The translations under genes were made by a program, and so were the position numbers. From Dyadobacter sp. 676 (GTDB lineage: Bacteria; Bacteroidota; Bacteroidia; Cytophagales; Spirosomataceae), in the NCBI RefSeq assembly GCF_040448675.1, contig NZ_CP159289.1, positions 5,439,001-5,503,000 on the forward strand: a stretch of DNA of 64,000 bases, read 5' to 3'. Below are positions 47,440-56,057 of the stretch, piece after piece; the first letter of the stretch is position 1; every line of letters starts with the position of its first letter. The notes under the pieces were generated by a model. That model did no database searches. It was not told the DNA's origin and saw nothing but the letters and a program-made list of their open reading frames with translations.

Positions 47440-49491
47440 TTACTTCCCAATTACCACTTTGTGTGTGCTTTGTGTTCCGTCAACGAGGGTCACTTTCAGC
47501 AGGTAAATACCGTTGTGAATATGATTTACCTGAATACCTTCGGCTGAAACAGCACTTGTCTTGTAAACGGATCTTCCGTTCATATCCAGAATAGACACGT
47601 TCGAGATTTTCTTTATATCCACATCTTTCAGGTACAGTTTATCACTACCCGGATTAGGGTAAACCGAAACCTGGGATACCCCAACCAGATCCAAACTTTG
47701 AATGCGGCTATATGTAAACGTCAGATCTTTGTCGATCATTTTCAGGCGGTAGTAGTTCGATCCACCAGCAGGGGCCTCATCGGTAAAGTCATATGTCACC
47801 TGAATCTTGCTTTCTCCTGCTGCGACTCTTTGGCCCAGTACTTGCCATGTACGTGCATCAGCGCTGCGCTGGATCTCAAAACGGTCAGCATTGACCTCCT
47901 GGGTTGTCGACCAGCTTAGCTTTACGATACTGCCTTCTTTCACCGCATCAAAGCTCACCAGTGTCACAGGAAGCGGACTTGGCCAGCTGATCGTGTAAGG
48001 GGCGTTGTTTCCTAACTGGTTATCTGTATCCCGGAAGGTGTAGTTAAAGGTGGTAGAAGTGTAACCAGCACCCACCAGCTTAATGGCCAGGTTGTTGGCA
48101 TCAAAGTTGGTGATGACCTGGTTAAGCGTCACCAGCACATTGTTGTAATACAATTCAGCTCCGTTCGTAGGCAGCTGGGTGATCACCACAGTGCTGGTCG
48201 TGGTTGTGCCGCCCAGAGCGCCGTCCTGTACGTCCGAACCGTTCACGGCAGCAGGATTGGTGCCTCCGTTCAACGTAATAATTGTTCCCGGCACAGGCTG
48301 TACAGACAAGGTGTCGCTGACCGGGTTAGCTACCGGTGGATCGCACGGACCGGTTAAGACTACATTGTCAATGAAAACCTCATCGGCCGAATCGTCGACA
48401 TTGTTCACAGGCGTCGTACCAAATTGTAGTATGCCGGTGGCCGGCTGCCCCGGCGGCAACTGTAAGTTGACATCATAAAAGATCGGACTAGTCCCCACAC
48501 CACCACCGTTAGTACTAGGAATGGTCGACGGGGTTGTCAGCACCGCTCCGTTCATTGCCACAAACGTACCTGTCGTCGTACTGAAGCTGCCATATTGTAC
48601 GCCGTTATATGAAATAGAAATTAAAGCATCCTGGTTGTTCTGTGTAGTCCATGCCAGCGTAAAGTCAAGCACAGGGGCATTGCCTACGCCAGTTACACTT
48701 TGCGAGAGATAACGAGTCGGATTCCCAGGAAGGGTATACGCTGAGGCATAATTTTCAGGATCCCAAATTCGCCACTGAGGAAAATCTACAGTCCAGCCAC
48801 TACTTCCCGTGAACGTACCGTTGGTTACAACGTTGGGGCCGCAAATCGGGGTGCAGCCAGTTGCATTTGCGATCGTGAAGCTGGTTGGGCCTGAACCACA
48901 ACCTGATGCATTCCGCACAGAAACAGTATAATTACCCGGCGCTAAGTTTGTGAAGGTGGGTGAACTCTGGAAGGTAATATTCCCATCTATACTATAACTG
49001 AATCCTGGACCAGTAGGAGCTGATATGACGGCGCTACCAGTGGGCGTGTTGCAAGTGGGTTGACTAAGAATATTTACCGTGGGTCGAGGCGGACGTGTAC
49101 TCACGGTGATAGTCCGTGTACCCGAAGTTGCGTTCCCGCAGGCATTCGTTACGCGAACAGTGTAGTTTGTTGTACCAGCTGTTGTTGTTGGCGGTGTGTA
49201 GGTGCTACTTATTGCGCCGCTGATTGCTGCGCCATTGGCCATCCATTGATAGGTGGCGCCAGTAGCCGTACCTGTGAAAGTCGCGGAAAGTGTAGTAGCT
49301 GCGGCGCCTGCACAATAGGTAGTGTTTGAGCCTGAGATTGTGACTGCCGACGGAGGTGTGCAGACTTGTGCAGATACTGAAGACACTGCCCCCAGCATGG
49401 CTAGCAGTAAAAATACAGAAGCCAGTAGCTGGGACCGAACCCAGGTACTGCCTGTAAAAGGGCTCCGCAGTTGTGTATAATAGTGTTTCAT
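47440..49491 (-). CDS. T9SS-exported protein with PKD/Ig-like and cadherin-like domains
   Basis: 683 aa, intact. Signal peptide ends near SSVSAQ (residue ~42). An Ig/PKD-like domain with SNTTYCAGAAATTLSATF...YTVRVTNACG follows, then a SprB-like segment (PTGSAVISAPTGPGFSYSIDG...NLAPGNYTVSVRNASGC), then a jelly-roll region (NVVTNGTFTGSSGWTVDFPQW...DEVFIDNVVLTGPC) of the choice-of-anchor type. Another beta domain precedes PVTLVSFDAVKEGSIVKLSWSTTQEVNADRFEIQRS and the type A sorting domain (VSVYPNPGSDKLYL...HNGIYLLKVTL). Surface-attached, probably involved in adhesion; no enzyme motif seen. Confidence 0.9.
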   Translation of the reverse strand: MKHYYTQLRSPFTGSTWVRSQLLASVFLLLAMLGAVSSVSAQVCTPPSAVTISGSNTTYCAGAAATTLSATFTGTATGATYQWMANGAAISGAISSTYTPPTTTAGTTNYTVRVTNACGNATSGTRTITVSTRPPRPTVNILSQPTCNTPTGSAVISAPTGPGFSYSIDGNITFQSSPTFTNLAPGNYTVSVRNASGCGSGPTSFTIANATGCTPICGPNVVTNGTFTGSSGWTVDFPQWRIWDPENYASAYTLPGNPTRYLSQSVTGVGNAPVLDFTLAWTTQNNQDALISISYNGVQYGSFSTTTGTFVAMNGAVLTTPSTIPSTNGGGVGTSPIFYDVNLQLPPGQPATGILQFGTTPVNNVDDSADEVFIDNVVLTGPCDPPVANPVSDTLSVQPVPGTIITLNGGTNPAAVNGSDVQDGALGGTTTTSTVVITQLPTNGAELYYNNVLVTLNQVITNFDANNLAIKLVGAGYTSTTFNYTFRDTDNQLGNNAPYTISWPSPLPVTLVSFDAVKEGSIVKLSWSTTQEVNADRFEIQRSADARTWQVLGQRVAAGESKIQVTYDFTDEAPAGGSNYYRLKMIDKDLTFTYSRIQSLDLVGVSQVSVYPNPGSDKLYLKDVDIKKISNVSILDMNGRSVYKTSAVSAEGIQVNHIHNGIYLLKVTLVDGTQSTHKVVIGK

Positions 49492-50645
49492 TTTTTTTAT
49501 TGTTTGGTTATTAAAAAGATTGAGTACTGAGGTTTAATGTTACATTTTGTCTGTCTGGATTGGTGGATAATTCAATTGAATTAGGTATTTGAATTGATAA
49601 TTTTCTTATGAGTAAATGGCCGTTTGAGTGTGAGTTTTACCCATGGGTAAGTCTTTGCCATAAAAGCTCCTTCATAATTTTCCGCCTGTGTTGGTGATGA
49701 CGATACACCGCCCATTGTAGCATGCGTGATTGGGTTGAGGCCTGCTTACCTTTGCCCGCGCCTATAAGCCAATACACGCCACAGTACGCGCATAGCGGCA
49801 CGATCAGATACCAGTGGGTTCGGTCCACCTTAAAATGAATGGATATAAAGAGATGATAACTAAGGGTCACTCGACGGTAACGAAACCGACACGCCATACC
49901 TACTGTCAAAGGTTAGCACCAAAAAGAAAATGCACTGATGATTTAACGCTTCTTTCATGCAAGCCATGGTTATTTAGAGTGAGGTATAATTAGCGCCGGA
50001 CGTACTGATTATATGGGCTAAACCGCTACCAATCCAAATGGACGAAAGGTCTTTTCATCCCAGGTAAACAACTATCCGCGAGCATGGCTGGTGTTCTTGG
50101 CTCTAATTGGCGCCGATATAGCCAAATCGATAGCAATAAAAAACAATTAAAGGTCGTCGCCTTACCATATTTGCGCCTCTGGGCAATCACAAATAAAATG
50201 TTCAACCAACTACAACGAGACGACGAGCTACTAATAAATGGAGCGTAGCATTTTAATTATAGGCTAATAGATATTTAATACTTAAACAATAAGAAATGTA
50301 CTAACATGGCCCAAATATAATCGTTCAGAAATCAAAAAGTATTGAACGTACCGGCTAACGTTCAAACTACTTTTGTGAACAATTATGTTTGTATAGAACT
50401 AAGTCGTATTAATCGCTTATCATGACTTAATTAAATCTTCTGGCTATACTTCAATCAGACTAGGACCCCCTTATATTAAAATTTTGAATTTAGTGTTTCA
50501 TAAAAAATATGTTACATTAAATGGTATATTTAATTTTGTTAAATCGCTCCTGAAAAAGATATTTTGTAATATCAGTGTTATTCATCCAGCCGCAAAGCGC
50601 ATTTATATGCCAAGCTATTTACCTAGGGATATAAATTGAAAAAGC
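49492..50645. other. Long intergenic region with paralogous relic sequence
   Basis: 1.15 kb without a convincing gene. A 90-codon open frame at 49637-49909 (-) has no family features. The part from about 50200 to 50400 (CATTTTAATTATAG, AAAAAGTATTGAACGTACC) is repeated with divergence at 51620-51850 and partly at 58960-59010, so it is a duplicated spacer of the T9SS gene cluster. Confidence 0.55.
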
Positions 50646-50670
50646 CAAAGGCTTCGATTCGAAGCCTTTG
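50646..50670 (-). terminator. Hairpin terminator
   Basis: CAAAGGCTTCG and CGAAGCCTTTG are perfect 11-base arms around ATT. On the minus strand it follows the stop of the chimeric T9SS fragment and is succeeded by a short T-rich stretch. Confidence 0.75.
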
Positions 50671-50688
50671 AGTTACTTACTCGTCCTT

Positions 50689-51552
50689 CTATTTCGAACC
50701 TACCCAAATTCTTTGCGTATGGCGCTCGCCGTTAATGTAGTCGACATACAATAGATATAAGCCTGGCGAAAGCCGTCGGACGTCGAGAGGTTCGCTCAAG
50801 CGATTCGCCTGAATCACCAATCTACCATATATATCAAACACCACTGCCTTATGCATTTGCGACGAATTACGAATAAAAATTCGGCCAAGTGCTGGATTAG
50901 GATACGCGATTGATAGCTCAGTTCTACGGAATTCAAAATGATGTATTGCGCTATACGTAAAAGACCCGTCCTTATCGATCATTTTCAGACGGTAAAAATT
51001 TTCGGCTTCCATGGGAGCGAGATCAATAAACTCGTAATGCTGAACACTATTTCTTTCGCCTCGGGAGGCGACATTGCCGATTAGCAGCCAGTTCTTGCCA
51101 TCTCGACTTCTTTGCACTTCAAAACGGTCACTATTTACTTCGTCAGATGTCGACCAACTAAGTAGACCGGTAGATTCATTAATCATGACTGGCCCCATTG
51201 CTGGAAGGCATCGTTTGAAAGACGGTAGCCACCAACGTCGAAAATGGCGCTAATGGCGTGGCGGGAAAGGGGATATTTTGCCGGCTTTGGGTAGTAATTG
51301 AGCCGGCTGAAAGGCCGCTGGCCCCGCCTAAAAATAGATGTCGCATTTACAACTGACGGTATTGCCACCCATTGCGTGCCATTCCGGCAGGCGATGGCCA
51401 GTTTATTCAGTTACCCATGATTAGGCTGGTAATGTCCCTTCCCGCGTCCCATGTCAGTGTTATCGAAATAGCATTCTCGCCACCAATATCCCAATACTCG
51501 ACCGGCCCGACAGATGTTACAGCCCTTCGAACGAGCTGGTCGGATAAGGGCA
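50689..51552 (-). pseudogene. Chimeric relic of T9SS cluster genes
   Basis: Read on the minus strand: VGPVEYWDIGGENAISITLTWDAG...GGASGLSAGSITTQS (51552 to about 51285) is a degraded copy of the gene at 62354. It is followed directly by FPATPLAPFSTLVATVFQTMPSSNG (to about 51183), a copy of an internal part of the gene at 61565. Then comes a T9SS tail, LLSWSTSDEVNSDRFEVQRS...FYRLKMIDKDGSFTYS with sorting domain LSIAYPNPALGRIF...LSPGLYLLYVDY, stop 50689. The last part is an open frame of about 169 codons but lacks a signal peptide. It arose by deletion or recombination in a duplicated gene pair. Confidence 0.75.
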
Positions 51553-51987
51553 CGTGCTAGCACATCAACTCGTGTGACCCCTGGGACAATCGCAGAAACC
51601 TTGAAGAGCCAAGCCAATCATTTTAACTAACTACAACAAGTGGAAGCAGGAAACATTTTTCCTAGGCATTTTAATTATAGTGTTTGGAAAGTGCATGCCT
51701 TACCATCATCCAAATATATATACTCATAAAACAAAAAGTATTGAACATATCGGCTAGCATTCGAATTTTTTGACAAATGGCGCGACCTATCTCGTACAGG
51801 CATGGAATTAGTCGTACATATCAGTGATCCTTATTTTTGAACATTCCGGCTAGATTAGTTTGAGGCTCGATTTTTCTATGAAAACTTTTACCATACAACA
51901 CTTCTATTTTAGCACATTCAAACAACCGTTGGCTGACGATTAAACTGTTCTAAGTTGCCAATAATGGCAGCATGGATTTCCCATGCC

Positions 51988-52285
51988 AACGCATGAGGTA
52001 CGGATTGAGTTTTATCCGCAATTTTAAGCGGTACGGTAGCAAGCGCATTAAAGAACCCCCTGAAACAAAAGGGTATAAAAAAAAGGTCGTAGGAAAATTA
52101 TTGAAATCAAGCAAAAAGAGGGTTTGAAAGCCATTCAACCGCCGAAATTCGTTCGGCAGCGGCCGACCGTCAAGAACGACAGATAGTAGGCATTGGAAAT
52201 GGGTGTCCCCTAATCTTCTACTGGATCAACCCAAGCCAAGCAAACCTAACTGCGCGTGGGTTTCCGATAACCACGATATCGTCGA
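51988..52285 (+). pseudogene. Decayed copy of the IS3-family OrfB
   Basis: The DNA aligns with 43850-44125: CATGAGGTACGGATTGAGTT here against CATGAAGTCCGGATCGAATT there, and CGGCAGCGGCCGACCGTCAA is identical. Stop codons interrupt every frame. Recognisable peptide pieces are IIEIKQKEGLKAIQPPKFVRQRPTVK. It is a fragment of the same transposase type as the intron host, without ends or orfA. Confidence 0.7.
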
Positions 52286-52457
52286 AGATAATGGAGCGAA
52301 TTAGGGAATTAAGCTAACAAATCTAAGCGAGTAAATATGAATGAAGTCTAGTGGAAACAATTTACGAGTGACTAACCATCAGTCGAAGCATTGGCACATA
52401 AATGGAAAGTTTGGCGAGCATCGAGCACCTTCCACATTTAAAACGGGCATCTATTAA

Positions 52458-53397
52458 TTAAGCTTCCGTAGTAAGGTCAAATACGATCTTACCAGCTAAC
52501 TCCCGCATTTCCAGTTTCCGGTGGATGTCGGCGGCTTGTTCCAATCGGGCAGTGATGGGGGAAAGCGGAGTTATTTCGCCATGATCGACTAGTACCTGAA
52601 TATGCTTCAGCATTTGCTGATTCGGGACTGTCTGGTAAAATACAGCTCTCGCACCGGTAGCAGTTGCAGCTTTCTGGTCCGGCTCCGCTACTGTTGACAG
52701 CAAAAGCCCCCCCTGTGTCGATAACCCTAAAGGCATCGTAGGCTGTCTGCCCGCCGATCAGGTCAAGTACAACTTCAATATCGCTTATCGGGGCTAAGAA
52801 ATCGCGTTGCGTATAATCTATTACCATATCGGCGCCTATTTGCGCTAGTTTATCGGCAGATTCCGGCGTGCCGGTGGCGATTACATGCGCGCCCCGGATT
52901 TTCGCCAATTGCACAGCATACCAACCCACAGATCCGGATGCGCCAAGAATCAATACCTTTTGTCCCCGCCTGATATGCGCTAGTTTGAATAAACCAGTAT
53001 ATGCGGCTCCGGCGACCATAGGGATCGTAGCGGCTTGCAAGTGGTCGACTGACGTCGGCTTCAATGCAACTTCGCTCTCTTCTACCACCACATATTCTGC
53101 ATATGCGCCTTGCTGCATAAAATTAAGCATGGCAAACACGTGATCACCTTGTCTGAAGCCCGTCACATTGGTCCCTGTTTTTACAATGACGCCACTGAGC
53201 TCCCATCCAAGGACGATCGGAAAACGTTTGGGTAAAAATCCCGTCATATAGCCGCTCCGTATCTTGATATCCACCGGATTTACTGCCGCTGCCATAACCT
53301 GAATCAGCACCTGCGTGCCGCTGGGCTTGGGTGGTTCTATGTCCCCAAATCTCATCCATTGAGCAGGCCCGTACTGGTCAACCATCATTGCTTTCAT
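52458..53397 (-). CDS. NADP-dependent MDR oxidoreductase (frameshifted)
   Basis: Quinone-oxidoreductase-like protein of about 312 aa. N-terminal domain: IQVMAAAVNPVDIKIRSGYM, FPIVLGWELSGVIVKTG; cofactor motif ILGASGSVGWYAVQLAKIRGAHVIAT; DIEVVLDLIGG. The frame breaks at a C7 run (52709-52715); removal or addition of a base leads to LLLSTVAEPDQKAA...GARAVFYQTVPNQQML and the C-terminal RELAGKIVFDL, stop 52458. Start MKAMMVDQYG at 53397. A regulator of the AraC family is encoded about 570 bases upstream on the same strand. Confidence 0.85.
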
Positions 53398-53635
53398 TGT
53401 TATAAGAGTCACAGTTTGATAGACACAAATGTAGTCGCGGTAATGTGGCAGGCCTAGAACAAGGCGGCTATGTTTGAGCAGGTAAGTGATAAATTTCCTG
53501 ACCAGCAGAATAGCCTTTTTGTTCTATTCTGGCCTCATGACCATGCCTAATTTTACAGCCGTAGTTGGTCGTCAAAATACGGCAACCATGGTTGTAACTA
53601 CGATGGAAGGGGAAGCTATACACACACTATGCCCA

Positions 53636-53860
53636 TTAACAAGACATTGCGGAATTCAGTCGCTCAACGATTTGGGCACAGAAGTCGTCGAAATAATCAA
53701 TATTTACCGATAATTGGTCGAAACATTGTCGAAGCGAAAACACGCGGTTACGCTGGATGTAGGCCACATCACCGCTGGCCAGCACTTGATACGTGGCATT
53801 CTGTCGGACGGAAGTGTTTTTGTCATTGATATCATCGAGCGTTAAAGGGGTTGCCGGCAT
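53636..53860 (-). CDS. Small hypothetical protein
   Basis: 74 codons, MPATPLTLDDINDKNTSVRQNATYQVLASGDVAYIQRNRVFSLRQ...IVERLNSAMSC. I do not recognise a family. It has no signal peptide. It starts just before the hairpin terminator that follows the AraC gene, and the surrounding 53398-53635 bases hold nothing else. It may be a chance frame. Confidence 0.25.
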   Translation of the reverse strand: MPATPLTLDDINDKNTSVRQNATYQVLASGDVAYIQRNRVFSLRQCFDQLSVNIDYFDDFCAQIVERLNSAMSC

Positions 53861-53882
53861 TAATTTTTCATGGCGTAATAGT

Positions 53883-53915
53883 AATCAGACTTCCGGCAAG
53901 GCCGGAAGTCTGATT
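53883..53915 (-). terminator. Perfect 15-bp hairpin terminator
   Basis: AATCAGACTTCCGGC and GCCGGAAGTCTGATT pair perfectly around AAG. It lies after the AraC stop on the minus strand and is flanked by T/A-rich sequence, so it is probably a strong intrinsic terminator. Confidence 0.9.
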
Positions 53916-53970
53916 TGTTTCTGTGAAGTTTGTGCTTTATTGGCTTTTCTTGTTCGGAAGCCTATAAACG

Positions 53971-54762
53971 TCAGATCAGGATCCTGCTGTACAACATCAG
54001 GTCTTTGGGCACCATTCCAAATATCCGTTTGAAAACCCGATTGAAATGCGGCTGATCCGCAAACCCTGATTTCAAACATGCCTGGGTAAACTTGGACCTG
54101 TCCACTATCACCGCCCTAAGCGTTTCTTTGATCCTTCTCCAAAGCACATATTGTGAGAAGGGGGTGCCCATCTCTTCAACGAACAAATGCCGGGCACGCT
54201 CGGGGGACAAACACATCAGATCAGCAATTGCATCGAGCTCTAAGGTGCTGTCCAGGTTTTGATTGATATACTCTACCGCCCGAGCAATCCGGTCGTCCAT
54301 CCGGCGGTCCGGATCACCTGTGGCAAAGAGCTTATCGAAAAACTCGTTTGCATAAGGGATTAGCTCTTCATTGAGAAGTGTGCCATAATTGCCGGGTAAA
54401 GCCCCGGAAATCTCCTCTTTTTCGAGTAATAGGCTGAGATCCACGAACGGCTGATCGTTCAGAATGGATTTGAGCTTCCAACCCCAGGTGCTTTCCGGCT
54501 CAATGAAACTGACGAGCACCGTCGCGCGGGGAGCCTCACAAGCATGGCTAACAGATTGGTTTACAATAAAACCATTAAGGTTTTTGTAGTCCTTGCCGTC
54601 AATCTGACAATTAAACGAGTGGTCTAGTGATGCCACCAATTTGTAACAATCGTGCGTGTGGACCATAACCTGATCGATCCATGAAACGAAGGTCAGATTG
54701 TAGTTGGAATGTTGACAGGGCTTACCCGTCACATTTTCGATTTCTGAGGTAAATGAATGCAT
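53971..54762 (-). CDS. AraC-family transcriptional regulator
   Basis: About 263 aa. The N-terminal half is cupin-like (VHTHDCYKLVASLDHSFNCQIDGKDYKNL...VNQSVSHACEA) and may bind a small ligand. The C-terminal half is the double helix-turn-helix: LELDAIADLMCLSPERARHLFVEEMGTPFSQYVLWRRIKETLRAV, then FTQACLKSGFADQPHFNRVFKRIFGMVPKDL. ATG at 54762 (MHSFTSE) is preferred to 54789. It probably controls the MDR gene or the adjacent lipoprotein (inference). Intact. Confidence 0.9.
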   Translation of the reverse strand: MHSFTSEIENVTGKPCQHSNYNLTFVSWIDQVMVHTHDCYKLVASLDHSFNCQIDGKDYKNLNGFIVNQSVSHACEAPRATVLVSFIEPESTWGWKLKSILNDQPFVDLSLLLEKEEISGALPGNYGTLLNEELIPYANEFFDKLFATGDPDRRMDDRIARAVEYINQNLDSTLELDAIADLMCLSPERARHLFVEEMGTPFSQYVLWRRIKETLRAVIVDRSKFTQACLKSGFADQPHFNRVFKRIFGMVPKDLMLYSRILI

Positions 54763-54799
54763 AGTGTTGCCAATATTTTGCGTGTACATAATAAGGCTG

Positions 54800-55580
54800 T
54801 CACTGCACGTTACTACTGGTGCCTAGTAAAAATCTTCCCACGCGGTGCAGGGCGTAAGTGGCCCGCTTCGATCGGACAATCGGCATCTGATCGAGAAGTC
54901 GTTTGGCATCGGCGGTACCAGTCGCGTTGACAAAGAACACAGCAGGAGCCAGCGCCTTATAATTCTCGTGAGCCGATTCGTCGATGTAGGCTGTTTCAAG
55001 GCGGCCAATGTCAAAAAGCTGCTTGGTCATCGAGGCCTGCGCCGCCTTACCGGTCGTGTCCTGTCTGGAAGCTATTGGACATACTCCATGTGACGGCGAA
55101 GGTCTCGATATTGACAGCCGAATTTAACCGAGAAGTATTGTCGTTGCGGCCAAGAACGTTTTTGCCGACTTCACGAAGGGTGTAAGTCGCTAACTGATTT
55201 TTAACGAGGACCGTCGTATCGAGTGTAGCCCGGACATCATCTTCACTGGCTGCCTTGATGAAAAAAGCCACTAAGGCAAGCGGTTCGTTATTTTTGATGT
55301 CACCATTCTGCCGGTAGTACACGTTTTCGACGATGCCTTTCTTCCATAGCCCCATTAGTTGCTTTTGGGCGACTGGTATGCTTTGCATGGCTAGTTGCCG
55401 GTTCTGGGTCTTCCAGGAGGTCAGGACAAAAAAAGTTTTAGCTGGCGAGTGTGTTTCCGTCGGGCTGCTTGCCGACCCGGAGGCCGTTTCCTTACTTCCA
55501 TCACTGTTGTTGTCATAGTAGTCGTTGCTTGCGCATGAGAACATGCACAAAATGCTAAGCATAATAAGAGACTTTTTCAT
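54800..55580 (-). CDS. Lipoprotein with two tandem ferredoxin-like repeats (frameshifted)
   Basis: Starts MKKSLIMLSILCMFSCAS with a lipobox ending in Cys16. Two repeats of about 95 residues follow. The first has FFVLTSWKTQNRQLAMQSIPVAQKQLMGLWKKGIVENVYY...LATYTLREVGKNVLG. The second has FAVTWSMSN...TKQLFDIGRLETAYID...ATYALHRVGRFLLG. They resemble muconolactone-isomerase/YCII-like alpha-beta folds. The frame shifts at about 55040, between FQ and DTTGKAAQASMTKQLF, which restores repeat 2 in full. Total about 259 aa; function unknown. Confidence 0.65.
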
Positions 55581-55738
55581 AGATACAGTTGGACTAATTG
55601 TGCTCGTATTCGATATTATAGATGCTTATTACTCATAAAGTAAATTTGGTGAAAGTCGCATTTAATCCGCTCCTGAGCGGGACCTACGTGGGCTCATCTA
55701 ACTAGTTATGCGAAACCCGTATTTAAATGGGAAAAAGC

Positions 55739-55764
55739 CACAGGCTTTCAAATTGAAGCCTGTG
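55739..55764. terminator. Hairpin, terminator-like
   Basis: CACAGGCTT and AAGCCTGTG, perfect 9-base arms with an 8-base loop, preceded by GAAAAAGC. It resembles the terminator at 50646 but no intact gene ends here. Confidence 0.6.
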
Positions 55765-55983
55765 AGCTGACTACTTGTTCTTCTGTTTTCCTCAACAAAA
55801 CCTCTTATGTTAAAACTCGCATTATCGTCGGCTTAAAAGCGCCAACATGAATAAAACGGCGCCTACTAGCCACTTTAGAATGTTTCGAAAATTCATAGTT
55901 GGTGCAGGAATTTAAAATCTGATACCCAAACTACAGCCACTTATTGTTGACTGTTTATCGCCTTATCTAGGGACCAAATAAAA

Positions 55984-56012
55984 GCATGGACCCCGGAAGC
56001 CAAGGCCCATGC
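55984..56012 (-). terminator. Imperfect hairpin terminator
   Basis: GCATGG and CCATGC arms with further internal pairing around CCGGAAGCC, preceded on the plus strand by AAAA. A similar sequence lies at 59047-59075, after the next T9SS gene, so the unit is shared by both paralogues. Confidence 0.55.
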
Positions 56013-56057
56013 CTGATGGTTTATCCCTATTTTATTGTCTTTTGCATTGCCGGCAGT

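Larger units (their letters stand above)
55581..56057. other. Intergenic region with relic 3' end of a T9SS gene
   Basis: The hairpin at 55739-55764 (CACAGGCTT/AAGCCTGTG) and the following AGCTGACTACTTGTTCTTC resemble 50646-50690, which is the 3' end of another T9SS gene. It is therefore probably the leftover tail of a deleted paralogue. No complete gene is present. Confidence 0.5.

Noticed and set aside
49637..49909. 90-codon minus-strand frame
   Set aside because: Basic, His/Trp-rich sequence without family features in a long decayed spacer; not supportable as a gene.
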